A stretch of 64,000 nt of DNA, from NCBI GenBank assembly GCA_028714875.1, contig JAQTLN010000012.1:60441-124440 (forward strand). The letters run 5' to 3'. How positions within the stretch are numbered: the stretch's first letter is position 1; each line of letters starts with the position of its first letter. Source of the stretch: Gallionellaceae bacterium (GTDB lineage Bacteria > Pseudomonadota > Gammaproteobacteria > Burkholderiales > Thiobacillaceae). The position numbers were made by a program, and so were the translations under genes. Below the pieces are notes generated by a model, which saw nothing but the letters and a program-made list of their open reading frames with translations, did no database searches and was not told where the DNA came from. Positions 36,949 through 45,409 of the stretch are shown here, piece by piece.

Positions 36949-37680
36949 TCAATCGTCCGGCAGAATCGCCGAGGTAAACACTTCCTGCACGTCGTCCAGA
37001 TCGTCCAGCATGTCCAGCATCTTCTGGAACTTGAGCACGTCGTCGCCGGTGACCTCGGTTTCGTTCAATGCCTTCATCGCCAGTTCGGCCATCACCGTGG
37101 TGCAACCGGCGGCGTCCAGAGCTTCCTTCACCGTGGCCAGGTCGTTGGTGGGCGCGGTGATGACCTCGATGGAACCATCCTCGTTGCTCACCACGTCTTC
37201 GGCGCCGGCTTCCAGGGCGACTTCCATCACCTTGTCCTCATCGGCGCCGGGCGCCAGGATGATCTGGCCGCAATACTTGAACTGGAATACCACGGAACCA
37301 TCGGTGCCCAGGTTGCCGCCGCACTTGTTGAGGGCGTGGCGCACATCCGCCACGGTGCGCACCCGGTTGTCGGTCAGGCAATCGACGATCACCGCCGCGC
37401 CGCCGGGGCCGTAGCCCTCATAGCGGATTTCCTCGTAGTTCACCCCCTCCAGTTCACCGGTGCCGCGCTTGGTGGCGTTCTCGATGTTGTCCTTGGGCAT
37501 CGACTCCGCCTTGGCCTTTTCGATCGCCAGGCGCAGACGCGGGTTGAAGCTGGGATCGCCGCCGCCCATACGCGCGGCGACCGTGATCTCCTTGATCAGC
37601 TTGGTGAATACCTTGCCCCGCTTGGCGTCCTGACGCCCTTTGCGGTGCTGGATGTTTGCCCATTTGGAATGTCCTGCCAC
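36949..37680 (-). CDS. yebC: YebC/PmpR-family protein (TACO1-like), 5' end rebuilt by the integrated element
   Basis: About 243 residues of the YebC/TACO1 family, implicated in ribosome rescue at proline stretches and described as a transcription regulator in some species. The conserved N terminus reads (V/M)[17 protein letters not shown], followed by '[21 protein letters not shown]'. The start is GTG at 37680 with AAAGGAAAAGG upstream; both the GTG and the RBS belong to the inserted element, while codons 4-9 (His-Ser-Lys-Trp-Ala-Asn) form the attachment core. The native ATG start is stranded at 51109. The protein sequence is restored except Met1 codon ATG to GTG, so the gene is probably still expressed but under foreign control. 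Confidence 0.93.
   Translation of the reverse strand: MAGHSKWANIQHRKGRQDAKRGKVFTKLIKEITVAARMGGGDPSFNPRLRLAIEKAKAESMPKDNIENATKRGTGELEGVNYEEIRYEGYGPGGAAVIVDCLTDNRVRTVADVRHALNKCGGNLGTDGSVVFQFKYCGQIILAPGADEDKVMEVALEAGAEDVVSNEDGSIEVITAPTNDLATVKEALDAAGCTTVMAELAMKALNETEVTGDDVLKFQKMLDMLDDLDDVQEVFTSAILPDD
37655..37671. other. attachment site attL (17-bp core)
   Basis: TTTGCCCATTTGGAATG, identical to 51084-51100. It lies inside codons 4-9 of yebC. Sharp change from G+C-rich to A+T-rich sequence occurs immediately to its right. Confidence 0.92.
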
Positions 37681-37744
37681 AGTTGCACCTTTTCCTTTAA
37701 CTATCAATGCCTTATGAGGTTTTGACTATTCATAAATACACTAG

Positions 37745-37762
37745 ATACACACTGAATACACA
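37745..37762. repeat. 18-bp inner direct repeat, left copy (putative integrase arm site)
   Basis: ATACACACTGAATACACA, identical to 50929-50946. It lies in a run of ATACAC motifs (also 37736-37741 region and 37757-37762) between yebC and the integrase. Position and spacing inside both att cores suggest arm-type binding sites for the integrase or excisionase; this is inference. Confidence 0.7.
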
Positions 37763-37810
37763 TAACCCCTTACAATCCCCAATCATACCAGCCCAAGAGG
37801 TCAAAGCAGA

Positions 37811-38887
37811 ATGGCAACCATCAAAGCAAGAACAAATCAAGATGGAACAACATCTTACATAGTGCAAATAAGAAGAAAGGGATACCCACCCATAAGCAAA
37901 TCATTTAAAAAAGAGAGTGAAGCAAGAGACTATGCAATTTTACAAGAAGCAAGCATATTAAAGAATGAAAACCCAAACCCAAGAGAAAAAACCAAATGGA
38001 CTATTCCACAAGTTATAGAGTGGTATATTGAAAACCCAAGCCAAAACAGAAAGCTAGAAACAAAAAAACACTTTCAAAGACTAGACTTTTTAAAAAGAGA
38101 GTTTCAGGGCTTTACTGTGCTTTCTTTAACAGCCTCAATCTTGCAAAAATGGATAAATGCAAGATTATTGTTTAATTCCCCTGCTACTGTATATCATTAT
38201 TTTGTGGCTTTAAGAAATGCAATGGAACATCATAGTTTAATGAATGATTACAACCAAAGCATTTTTTTGCTTGCCAAATGCCCCACAACTTCAAACAAAA
38301 GAGAACAAAGATTTCAAAGGGAAGATATTGCAAAACTTTTTAGAGCAGTAAATAAAAAAGCAAAAGTAAAAAAGATTGAATTTAAATTGTCAGTATTGTT
38401 TTCAATTGAGACAGCAAGCAGAATTGGAGAAATGCTTAAACTTCAGTGGAAGAATGTTAGCCTAGAAAAAAGAACTGTAAAGTTTGAATGGCATACAACA
38501 AAATCAAAGGCAGAAAGAACCATACCACTTTCTATATGTGCTTTAAAGATTTTGAAGTGGATTAAAAAGCACTACCCACACAAAGCTAATGACAGGGTTT
38601 TTTCTTTCTATCATCTTAATGAACATCACCTATCAAGACAGTTTCATATTGCTTGTGGCTGGGCTGGCATTGAAGATAGAAGATACCATGATTTAAGACA
38701 TGAGGGAGTTAGTAGGCTATATGAAAAAACAACATTAACAGATATGGAAATTGCATCCATAACAGGACATAAGACTTTGCAGATGTTGGCAACATATGCT
38801 AATTTAAGACATGAGAGCACACAAGCAAAGATTGATAAGATGGACAAAGCAAGAATAATTAGCATGGTTGCAACAGCAGATAAATAG
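37811..38887 (+). CDS. int: tyrosine recombinase / integrase
   Basis: 358 residues: an N-terminal arm-binding-like domain (about 1-55), a SAM-like core-binding domain (about 65-165) and the C-terminal catalytic domain. Active-site residues visible: Arg in 'ETASRIGEMLKLQW', His-x-x-Arg in 'YHDLRHEGVSRL', His in 'ITGHKTLQM' and the nucleophile Tyr in 'LATYANLRHES'. RBS AGAGG lies 10 bases upstream. It is divergent from yebC and 140 bases from attL, the usual place for the integrase of a site-specific element; it would recombine the 17-bp core. Confidence 0.95.
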   Translation: MATIKARTNQDGTTSYIVQIRRKGYPPISKSFKKESEARDYAILQEASILKNENPNPREKTKWTIPQVIEWYIENPSQNRKLETKKHFQRLDFLKREFQGFTVLSLTASILQKWINARLLFNSPATVYHYFVALRNAMEHHSLMNDYNQSIFLLAKCPTTSNKREQRFQREDIAKLFRAVNKKAKVKKIEFKLSVLFSIETASRIGEMLKLQWKNVSLEKRTVKFEWHTTKSKAERTIPLSICALKILKWIKKHYPHKANDRVFSFYHLNEHHLSRQFHIACGWAGIEDRRYHDLRHEGVSRLYEKTTLTDMEIASITGHKTLQMLATYANLRHESTQAKIDKMDKARIISMVATADK

Positions 38888-38909
38888 ATATTCTTTTATA
38901 AAAAAGTAG

Positions 38910-38939
38910 TTGACACACTAAACAAACCTAGTCTATTGT
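38910..38939 (+). promoter_or_regulatory. sigma70-type promoter for the H-NS-like gene
   Basis: TTGACA at 38910-38915 and TATTGT at 38934-38939 with an 18-base spacer, 55 bases upstream of the ATG at 38994. One of the clearest promoters in the element. Confidence 0.6.
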
Positions 38940-38993
38940 CTACTTACAAGCAAAAAGGCTTGTTATCTTAAACGTCTTGAAAGGGCAAACAAA

Positions 38994-39401
38994 ATGGCAA
39001 CTCTTAACCTTGATAAAATGTCAGTTGAAGAACTCCTTGAACTTGCAAAGCAAGCACAACAAAGAGCAAATCAAACAATTCAAGACAAGAAGAATGAAGG
39101 CTTGGAAATCATCAAAAAAACTATTGTTGATTATCACATTAACAATTATGACTTGTCACAAGCTGGCATTATTCCAGCCCAAGGCACAGCCAAAACAGTA
39201 ATGACAAAAGATGATGCACATTATGAAATTGATGGGAAGTTTTGGAAACCAAGCATTGGCAAAACCCCATTTTTTGTAATTGAGTTTCTGAAAAAAGGAG
39301 GCAATCTTGCAGGTGTAATTATTGACAACAGGATTACAGCCCAACAAGCAAACACAGAAGAGCAGAAAGTAAGGGCTTCAAAAAGCTTTACAAACTCATA
39401 A
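38994..39401 (+). CDS. small nucleoid-type protein, possibly H-NS-like
   Basis: 135 residues. The N-terminal part is helical and charged ('MSVEELLELAKQAQQRANQ'), as in oligomerising nucleoid proteins. The C-terminal part contains 'HYEIDGKFWKPSIGKTPFFV', which loosely resembles the H-NS DNA-binding loop (Trp..Gly..Pro). It has its own promoter, an AAAGGG site and a terminator right after it, so it is a stand-alone, possibly well expressed gene. H-NS-like proteins on A+T-rich elements silence or protect them; the assignment here is tentative. The alternative is an unrelated small protein of unknown function. Confidence 0.45.
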   Translation: MATLNLDKMSVEELLELAKQAQQRANQTIQDKKNEGLEIIKKTIVDYHINNYDLSQAGIIPAQGTAKTVMTKDDAHYEIDGKFWKPSIGKTPFFVIEFLKKGGNLAGVIIDNRITAQQANTEEQKVRASKSFTNS

Positions 39402-39450
39402 AGAAGTAAAGCAGGCTTGCCCTAGCAGCTTGCTTTTTCAAGAATGAAAG

Positions 39451-39476
39451 AAGCCCCAGTAATGGGGCTTTTTTAT
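39451..39476 (+). terminator. intrinsic terminator (AAGCCCC..GGGGCTT type)
   Basis: AAGCCCC-AGTAAT-GGGGCTT followed by TTTTATTT, just downstream of the H-NS-like gene. Near-identical hairpins occur at 40061 and 47394 in the element. Confidence 0.9.
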
Positions 39477-39492
39477 TTCAGGTAAAGGTTTA

Positions 39493-39699
39493 TTATTTGT
39501 AGTATTTGGAATAATCAATTATCTTAGATTTATCTTTTACTGTTTTATTAAAAACCCAGCCACTAATAAAATTTAGTTTTTCAATCTCGCTGAATTTTCT
39601 TCCTATTGATTTTTCAGCAATCCTAGCCTCTCTTCTTGCTTCGGCTCTTATTGCTTTCATTGCCTTTACTCTATCTTCCAGTCTCTTCAAACCTTCCAT
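39493..39699 (-). CDS. small basic hypothetical protein
   Basis: About 68 residues, highly charged and predicted helical in the first half ('RLEDRVKAMKAIRAEARREARIAEKS'), no membrane segment, no recognised family. The ATG at 39699 is spaced 7 bases from GGGGGAG; a GTG two codons earlier overlaps the stop of the upstream gene (GTGA). It is cotranscribed with the gene at 39702-39938. Confidence 0.6.
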   Translation of the reverse strand: MEGLKRLEDRVKAMKAIRAEARREARIAEKSIGRKFSEIEKLNFISGWVFNKTVKDKSKIIDYSKYYK

Positions 39700-39701
39700 T
39701 T

Positions 39702-39938
39702 TCACACTCCCCCAAAGTTTTTAATATCTTCCACATAAAAACCATTGCCCTTGTTTACAACAACAGCCAAGTAATTAGCAAAGTCCAAGTAAAAAACATT
39801 ATATTCTTTGATGTTTAAACCACACCTATTTAGAACATTGCTTACTTCAAGTTTTTCAGAGTATGCCTTATAAAAGTAATTAAAGTATTTTTTGTATTCC
39901 TTGTTAACACCTATTGTTACATCATTGTTATTCTTCAT
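39702..39938 (-). CDS. small hypothetical protein
   Basis: About 78 residues from the ATG at 39938 (MKNNNDVTIGVNKEYKKYF), which has AAAGG 8 bases upstream; a longer open frame reaching 40076 has no RBS. It looks soluble and aromatic-rich ('FNYFYKAYSEKLE', 'FYLDFANYLAVVVN'). No family recognised. The stop overlaps the next gene, so the two form a small operon facing the H-NS-like gene's terminator. Confidence 0.6.
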   Translation of the reverse strand: MKNNNDVTIGVNKEYKKYFNYFYKAYSEKLEVSNVLNRCGLNIKEYNVFYLDFANYLAVVVNKGNGFYVEDIKNFGGV

Positions 39939-40060
39939 ATATACGCCTTTAAAGTTAGTTAGTTTTAACACCTCTTTGGTTTGTTTATAAAGTGGTTTCC
40001 TCACAGAACAGAATATTACCAGAAAGCAAACATAAGCACAAGCATTATTTAAAGTCAATA

Positions 40061-40088
40061 AAAAAAGCCCCAGCAATGGGGCTTTTTT
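40061..40088. terminator. bidirectional terminator (AAGCCCC..GGGGCTT type)
   Basis: AAAAAAGCCCC-AGCAAT-GGGGCTTTTTT, with A and T tracts on both sides. On the minus strand it ends the gene at 40103-40663. Same hairpin as at 39451. Confidence 0.9.
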
Positions 40089-40102
40089 ATGTGTTTATGG
40101 TT

Positions 40103-40663
40103 TTAACTAACTTGGTTTTGAAAGGCTTTTATTCTCTCTAATTGTATTTTTATTTCTTCAATGTTGTTTAACTCCTCTTCATTTATGTTTAGTTTATTTA
40201 ATTTCATCTTAAACATTTGAACCAAAACATTATTCAAAGTCTTTGCATTGCTGAATGAATAATAAACACCTTTAAAATCAACATCAATAGAATATAGCTT
40301 ATCAAGTGTTAGTTTTTCTTTATCTTCTTTTGCATCTTCTTTTGTGTTTTCAATTGCATTATTACTTACAGCAGGAACAACAACCACTTTATTTTGTTTT
40401 ACATTATCGCCCAGAACATCAACAAGTATTTTATAGAATGTTGCTTTTTTAACATCTACTTTTATATTGCAGTCTTCAATAACCTTGCTTTTCATAACCT
40501 CACATATCTTGTTTAGACTGAAATTATGATTGTTTTTAAAATGCAATATTGTAGGTTTTATTTCTTGTAACTTCTCTTTTATTTTCTCATTGTCAGTTTT
40601 AACAATACTACTATTAAACAAATCAAAATACTCTTTACTATATACACTCTTTTCTTTTTTCAT
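40103..40663 (-). CDS. hypothetical protein, divergent from the relaxase gene
   Basis: 186 residues, Lys/Glu/Asn-rich, soluble. The first 75 residues could hold a helix-turn-helix-like fold ('NFSLNKICEVMKSKVIEDCNIKVDVKKATFYKILVDVLG'). A charged linker (about 105-120) and a helical C-terminal part ('INEEELNNIEEIKIQLERIKAF') follow. AAAGGGG lies 6 bases before the ATG. Position next to the presumed oriT and relaxase suggests a relaxosome accessory or regulator, but no family is recognised. Confidence 0.6.
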   Translation of the reverse strand: MKKEKSVYSKEYFDLFNSSIVKTDNEKIKEKLQEIKPTILHFKNNHNFSLNKICEVMKSKVIEDCNIKVDVKKATFYKILVDVLGDNVKQNKVVVVPAVSNNAIENTKEDAKEDKEKLTLDKLYSIDVDFKGVYYSFSNAKTLNNVLVQMFKMKLNKLNINEEELNNIEEIKIQLERIKAFQNQVS

Positions 40664-40902
40664 AACAACCCCTTTATAATAGTTATGTTAAAATGATAAC
40701 AAATAAAACAAAAAACACAAGACAAAGACAACAGCAAGCAACATAAAAAGCAAGAACAGCAACAGCCAAAAACAAGAATAGTTTTAAAGCATTTTAAAAC
40801 ATAAAGCAAAAGCACCCTACTTCCTTGCTTTGCAAGTAAATAAATGCTTTACAATTCCATTAAATAAGTTATTATTTAATCAAAATAATAATAAGGAATA
40901 AT
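40664..40902. other. intergenic region with inverted repeats; candidate oriT
   Basis: 239 bases between the divergent 40103 gene and the relaxase. It holds a perfect palindrome GTTTTAAA-GCAT-TTTAAAAC (40781-40800), then CACCCTACTTC and a short hairpin CTTGC-TTT-GCAAG (40824-40836). Inverted repeats next to a nick region directly upstream of a MobF relaxase gene are typical of oriT. The nick site itself cannot be assigned. Confidence 0.4.
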
Positions 40903-43806
40903 ATGTTTATAATGGGTGGAATAGGAGAGCAAGAATATTATGTAAAGAGTGAAGAGTTTTTGAACTTAGATAATGCTTATGAAAGTTATTTATCTAACCC
41001 AGACAATATTAAAGCAAAGTTTTTAGGAACACATAAAACAATAAAAGATAAAGAATATTCAAAAGAACTATTCACAAAATTATACAATGGAGAAAACCCA
41101 GACTTCAAAGAAGAAGATAGAGGAAAGAAACAGAAAGACAAAGAAGAAAAAGAACACATAACAAAAAAACAAACAGGAACTAATGGAGCAAATCACAAGG
41201 CAGGCATTGACATAGTATTGAGCCACCCTAAAAGTTATTCAATGCTTTATGCTATGTCTCCACCAGAAACAAAAAACAAACTTGATGAAATAGAACAAAA
41301 GATATTAAATGAAATAATAACAAAAGAAATTGCAAAACTTGTAAAGCCATCTTGCCAAAAAACAGAATATCAAAAAGGTTTTGATGAAGACAAAACAGAA
41401 ATAGCAATGGCACAATTTCAACACTATGAAAACAGAAACCAAGACCCACATAAACACAAACATCTAATCTTGTTTAATTATGCAGACTTTAACTATAAAG
41501 ATGAAACAAAAACACTTGCACTTGATACACAGAAATTATTTTCTAGTGCAAAATATCTAACAGCACTTTACAACACAAAACTAGCAGAAGCATTAAACAA
41601 AGAACTTAATATACAAACAGAAGTCCCAGAAGACAATGATTATTCTTTTAAAATAAAAGGAATAACAGAAGAGCAAGAATTATTATTCAGTGATAGAAGA
41701 AAGGAAATATTGGAGAAATTCAAAGAGCAAACAGATAAGAAATATTCTAGTGAAGAACAATTATTAAAAGACTTTGATAAGTTTGAGAAAGCAGAATATT
41801 TAGAAAAGACAAGAAGAGGAACACAAGAAAGCAAAAAAGAACTTTCATATAATGAACTAATGCAATTGCAAAATGAAAAATTGCAAGAGCACAATATAAA
41901 TTATGCAGACACAATAGAGAAAAACAACATCAAAGAGTTTAAACACTTTGACAGCACTAAAGCAGCAAAAGAAATAATAACAGACTTGACAAAAACAAAT
42001 GGTTATTTCACAGAGCAACAACTTAAAATAAAAATACTAAATAAAACAAGAGAGCATATACAATCTTTTTCAAGTGATTATTTAGAAAAAGAAATAACAA
42101 AAGAGATAAACAAGCAATCAAAACCAATCTTAATAAATAATGAAAACAAAACATACACAACAAAAGAAGTTGTTATAAATGAGTATCAAGCAATAGAGAA
42201 AGCAAAAGAACTAACACAACAGAAACCACAAGAAGAAAACAAAGAACTTAAAGAAGAGATATTAAAAGGCTTTACAGAAAAGAAAATGATTTTAAATGAG
42301 GGGCAACTTTCAGCAATAGACACAATCACCAAAGGAAACAGACTAAACATAATTACAGGAGATGCAGGAACAGGCAAAACCTCAACAGTCATAAAGTTTT
42401 CAGCAGACTATTACAAAGCCCAAGGCTATGAGGTTGTAGGTTTAGCCACACAGGGCAAGACCTCAAACAGTTTGAAAGAGGCAGAGATAGAAACCACTAG
42501 GAACCTGGCAGAGTTTTTCAGTAAGCCCATAGCCACAGATAAGCCCCTTCTCTTGGTTTTAGATGAGGCTGGAATGGTAGGAGCAGAGCACTACAACAAA
42601 CTCTTGCAATATGCCCTCAAAAACAATGCAACCATTGTTGCAGTAGGAGACAGCAAACAGCTTGCAAGTGTTGGCTATGGCAACACCTTTGCAACCCTAC
42701 AAGAAGAAATCCCCAAGGAGCAACAGGCTAGGCTTTGGGAGAACATGAGACAGAAGACAGAGACACAAAGAGCCATTGCAGAGAGTTTTAGGGACAGCAA
42801 CCCAACCCAAGCAATAGAACTATTAAAGAAAGAAAACAGCCTACACACAGCAAGCAAAACAGATGATGTTTTGACTAAATTAGTAGATGATTATTTTAAT
42901 TCACAATCAACATCTAAGATTGTTTTAGCATATGAGAACAAAGACACAAACACACTTAATGACATAATAAGAACAAAACTAATTCAAACAAAGGCGCTTA
43001 ATGCAGATAATCAAAAAGCATTTAATGTCTTAACTTCTGCAACATCAAAGAAAGCACAAACAAGGTATTTTTGCAAAGAAGACAAAATAGTATTTACAGG
43101 AAAATATAAAAGCAAAACAAAAGGAAACAATGTTGACAATGGAACAATGGGAACAATCAAGAGAATAGAACAAGACAAGATAACTATTGAACTAGAAGAC
43201 AAAAGAACAGTAACAATCAATGCAAAGCAGTTTAATAAATTCAATCATTCTTATTGCATTACAACATATAAAAGCCAAGGCTTAACAGTAGATGAAACCT
43301 TTATTTATTCTTCTGGCAAAACAACAAGCAATCAAAGTTATGTTGACTTTTCAAGACATAAAACAAAAACAAGTTTATATATTGAAGAAGACAAACTAAA
43401 CCAATTTATAACCAATGCAGAAAGAAAACAAGAAAAATTTACAACTTTAAATAATGCAGAATGTCAAGCAATATATAAAGAACATAAAAGGCAAAACAGC
43501 ATAAACAGTAATGCAATCAACAAATTAAAGGAACAACCTAAACCAACACAAGAAAACCAAGATACAACATTTAATGTAAGTTCACTTGCCAATTTAAGAA
43601 GACTAGATAACACGCAGATTGACAAACTGAATAAAGCAAAAGAGATTAAAGAGAATGATAAAAACAATGATGGCATTGATGATAGACAACAACAAAAGCC
43701 ATTAACACAAGAACAAAAGCTTTATGAAAGCCTTAAAGCCAAGAAACAAAGACTAAAAGAGCAAGATCCACAACAACAAAAACAACAAAGGAGATTAGGA
43801 CTATGA
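40903..43806 (+). CDS. MobF-family conjugative relaxase-helicase (TrwC/TraI-like)
   Basis: 967 residues. The N-terminal relaxase domain has the tyrosine pair EYY at 10-12, the family signature 'AGIDIVLSHPKSYSMLYAM' near residue 100, and the metal-binding three-histidine motif DPHKHKHL at 181-188. The C-terminal superfamily I helicase (RecD2-like) has Walker A GDAGTGKT near 486, Walker B 'LLLVLDEAGMVG', 'VGDSKQLASVGYG' and motif VI region 'CITTYKSQGLTVDETFIYSS'. The tail is Gln/Lys-rich. It would nick and unwind the element's DNA for transfer. The helicase core (about 42300-42830) is clearly less A+T-rich than the rest of the gene. ATG with AAGGA upstream; the next gene overlaps its stop. Confidence 0.92.
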   Translation: MFIMGGIGEQEYYVKSEEFLNLDNAYESYLSNPDNIKAKFLGTHKTIKDKEYSKELFTKLYNGENPDFKEEDRGKKQKDKEEKEHITKKQTGTNGANHKAGIDIVLSHPKSYSMLYAMSPPETKNKLDEIEQKILNEIITKEIAKLVKPSCQKTEYQKGFDEDKTEIAMAQFQHYENRNQDPHKHKHLILFNYADFNYKDETKTLALDTQKLFSSAKYLTALYNTKLAEALNKELNIQTEVPEDNDYSFKIKGITEEQELLFSDRRKEILEKFKEQTDKKYSSEEQLLKDFDKFEKAEYLEKTRRGTQESKKELSYNELMQLQNEKLQEHNINYADTIEKNNIKEFKHFDSTKAAKEIITDLTKTNGYFTEQQLKIKILNKTREHIQSFSSDYLEKEITKEINKQSKPILINNENKTYTTKEVVINEYQAIEKAKELTQQKPQEENKELKEEILKGFTEKKMILNEGQLSAIDTITKGNRLNIITGDAGTGKTSTVIKFSADYYKAQGYEVVGLATQGKTSNSLKEAEIETTRNLAEFFSKPIATDKPLLLVLDEAGMVGAEHYNKLLQYALKNNATIVAVGDSKQLASVGYGNTFATLQEEIPKEQQARLWENMRQKTETQRAIAESFRDSNPTQAIELLKKENSLHTASKTDDVLTKLVDDYFNSQSTSKIVLAYENKDTNTLNDIIRTKLIQTKALNADNQKAFNVLTSATSKKAQTRYFCKEDKIVFTGKYKSKTKGNNVDNGTMGTIKRIEQDKITIELEDKRTVTINAKQFNKFNHSYCITTYKSQGLTVDETFIYSSGKTTSNQSYVDFSRHKTKTSLYIEEDKLNQFITNAERKQEKFTTLNNAECQAIYKEHKRQNSINSNAINKLKEQPKPTQENQDTTFNVSSLANLRRLDNTQIDKLNKAKEIKENDKNNDGIDDRQQQKPLTQEQKLYESLKAKKQRLKEQDPQQQKQQRRLGL

Positions 43807-44231
43807 CACCCAGAGAAACAACAATAAGTTATATATTCAATAACTATGAAACATTAACACAAGAAACAATATATCAACTATCACAGAAGAACAATATAAA
43901 TGATAATGTGATAGATAGAGTTATTTACTTGAAGTTAGAACACACAAAAGCAATTAAACTAGCAAAGAGAAAAAAGAAAATACTACAAGCAATAGAAAAA
44001 CAAGAATATGATGAAAGAATAAAGACTTATAGATATTGGCTAATGGTCTGGTATTTCTGGAGGTTGAGAATGAAGAAGAAAAAAGAAGAAGAGGACAGGC
44101 TAGAAAAAGAGTATTTAGAAGTTATTAGAGAAGAAAACAAGAAAGCAATAGACCAGATACTTAACAGAATATCAAAGTTTAAAGACAAATATATTTACAA
44201 CAAAGAGCAAACTGATTTAATAAATAAATGA
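43803..44231 (+). CDS. hypothetical protein coupled to the relaxase
   Basis: 142 residues, overlapping the relaxase stop by 4 bases (ATGA), so almost certainly cotranslated. Highly basic; a tryptophan-rich, possibly amphipathic stretch 'YRYWLMVWYFWRLRMKKKK' sits at about residues 78-96, between helical charged regions. No family recognised. It may act with the relaxase in mobilisation. Confidence 0.6.
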   Translation: MTPRETTISYIFNNYETLTQETIYQLSQKNNINDNVIDRVIYLKLEHTKAIKLAKRKKKILQAIEKQEYDERIKTYRYWLMVWYFWRLRMKKKKEEEDRLEKEYLEVIREENKKAIDQILNRISKFKDKYIYNKEQTDLINK

Positions 44232-44285
44232 CATATCAAGTAAATATCAATTGACAATTAACAAGCATTTAAGTATAAATAGAAA

Positions 44286-44305
44286 AACCCCCAATTAAGG
44301 GGGTT
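44286..44305. terminator. terminator-like hairpin
   Basis: AACCCCC-AATTAA-GGGGGTT, a perfect 7-bp stem downstream of the 43803-44231 gene. The T-run is on the minus-strand side (TTTTT before CT), and none follows on the + strand, so efficiency for the relaxase operon is uncertain. Confidence 0.5.
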
Positions 44306-44380
44306 GGGTTGTATAACAGATAATGCTTAACTAATGAACTTTGGCAAGAACATTAAAACATAAAACAATAGCAAAGTCAA

Positions 44381-44410
44381 TACAACCTTAATATAATTAT
44401 AAAGGTTGTA
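44381..44410 (+). promoter_or_regulatory. palindromic operator over the replicase promoter
   Basis: Perfect 9-bp inverted repeat TACAACCTT (44381-44389) / AAGGTTGTA (44402-44410) encloses a 12-base A+T loop containing TATAAT (44392-44397). The right arm also contains the AAGG Shine-Dalgarno of the replicase gene (ATG 44414). A copy of the half site TACAACCTT recurs at 45478-45486, just after the gene. The layout suggests autoregulation of replication; the binding protein is unknown. Confidence 0.65.
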
Positions 44411-44413
44411 TCT

Positions 44414-45409
44414 ATGAATGAAGTCTTAACCAGATTTAAACAACACACAGCACAAGCAAAGCATAACTATTGCACTAATAATTTAGAGCAAGGTATATAC
44501 ATAAACAAAAACAGTTATGCAATAAACAAGCAATACATATCTATAAGTGAACTATTTAGACCCTACATAATAATAGATATTGATTATTCTTGGAGTGATT
44601 ACTTATTGAGAGAAACAAACACACCAGAACCAACTATACAGGCAATTGATAGAACAAAAGGAACGGCACATTTATTTTATGAACTAGAAACCCCTGTTAG
44701 TTATCAACCAATGAGCAGAAAAGCCCCACAAATACTATTTGATGGAGTAAAAGAAGAATTAGACATTATACTAAATGCAGACCAGCAATTCAAAGGGTTT
44801 ATTAGCAAAAACCCATTAAGCAATAAATGGAATGTAAAAACAAACAACAAGAAATATGAACTTAAAGAGTTTGTAGAACTAAGCCCAAGCCTAAAAAGCA
44901 TAGTAGATAACAGACAAAAACAGAAACAAAAACATATTATCAATGCACCAGGCAGAAATTGCTATATCTTTGATACAGCAAGGAAACTAGCCTATTCTAT
45001 GGTTTTCAAGTATGAGCCAACAGATTTTAGAAAGGCAGTATTTGAAGAGTGTTTAAGAGCCAATGAAACCCACCATATGCCATTGCTACCAGTCAAGGAG
45101 ATAAGAACTATAGCAAAATCTATAAGTGATTATTGCTTGAAGAACAAAAACAAACTTGATGGAAAAAACAGGGGAATACTGAACTTTGAAGAACAAGCAA
45201 AAAGATATGGAGGGGAAGAGCTAGAACAAGCAGAGATTAAAGAAAGGCAAAAGCAAGGGGCTTTATACACAGCACAGACCAAAGCAAACAACACAAAGCA
45301 GAAGATAGAGCAAGCAATCTTTGAACTTGTAAAACAAGGGAAGAAAGCCACACAGCAGGAAATAGCAACATATACATGCTTATCATTGAGGACTATTAAC
45401 AATTATTAA
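44414..45409 (+). CDS. plasmid-type replication protein (Replicase/ColE2 Rep-like with PriCT domain)
   Basis: 331 residues. The first 160 or so match the replicase (PF03090-type) pattern: 'YIIIDIDYSWSDYLLRE', 'DRTKGTAHLFYELETPV', 'ADQQFKGFISKNPLSNKWNV', 'YELKEFVEL'. A PriCT-like helical segment ('PGRNCYIFDTARKLAYSMVF') follows, then a C-terminal helix-turn-helix-like end ('GKKATQQEIATYTCLSLRTINNY'). Such proteins prime theta replication of small plasmids. On an integrated element it would allow autonomous replication after excision. The end at 45409 falls inside the HTH-like segment, so slight C-terminal shortening is possible. Confidence 0.85.
   Translation: MNEVLTRFKQHTAQAKHNYCTNNLEQGIYINKNSYAINKQYISISELFRPYIIIDIDYSWSDYLLRETNTPEPTIQAIDRTKGTAHLFYELETPVSYQPMSRKAPQILFDGVKEELDIILNADQQFKGFISKNPLSNKWNVKTNNKKYELKEFVELSPSLKSIVDNRQKQKQKHIINAPGRNCYIFDTARKLAYSMVFKYEPTDFRKAVFEECLRANETHHMPLLPVKEIRTIAKSISDYCLKNKNKLDGKNRGILNFEEQAKRYGGEELEQAEIKERQKQGALYTAQTKANNTKQKIEQAIFELVKQGKKATQQEIATYTCLSLRTINNY

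Noticed and set aside
36949..37707. YebC starting at the upstream TTG (37707)
   Set aside because: This adds nine residues unlike the family and leaves the RBS inside the coding region. The GTG at 37680 has AAAGGAAAAGG at proper spacing and restores the conserved N terminus.
44286..44305. Strong + strand terminator for the relaxase operon
   Set aside because: The stem is good but the T-run is on the opposite side, so it is listed only as terminator-like.
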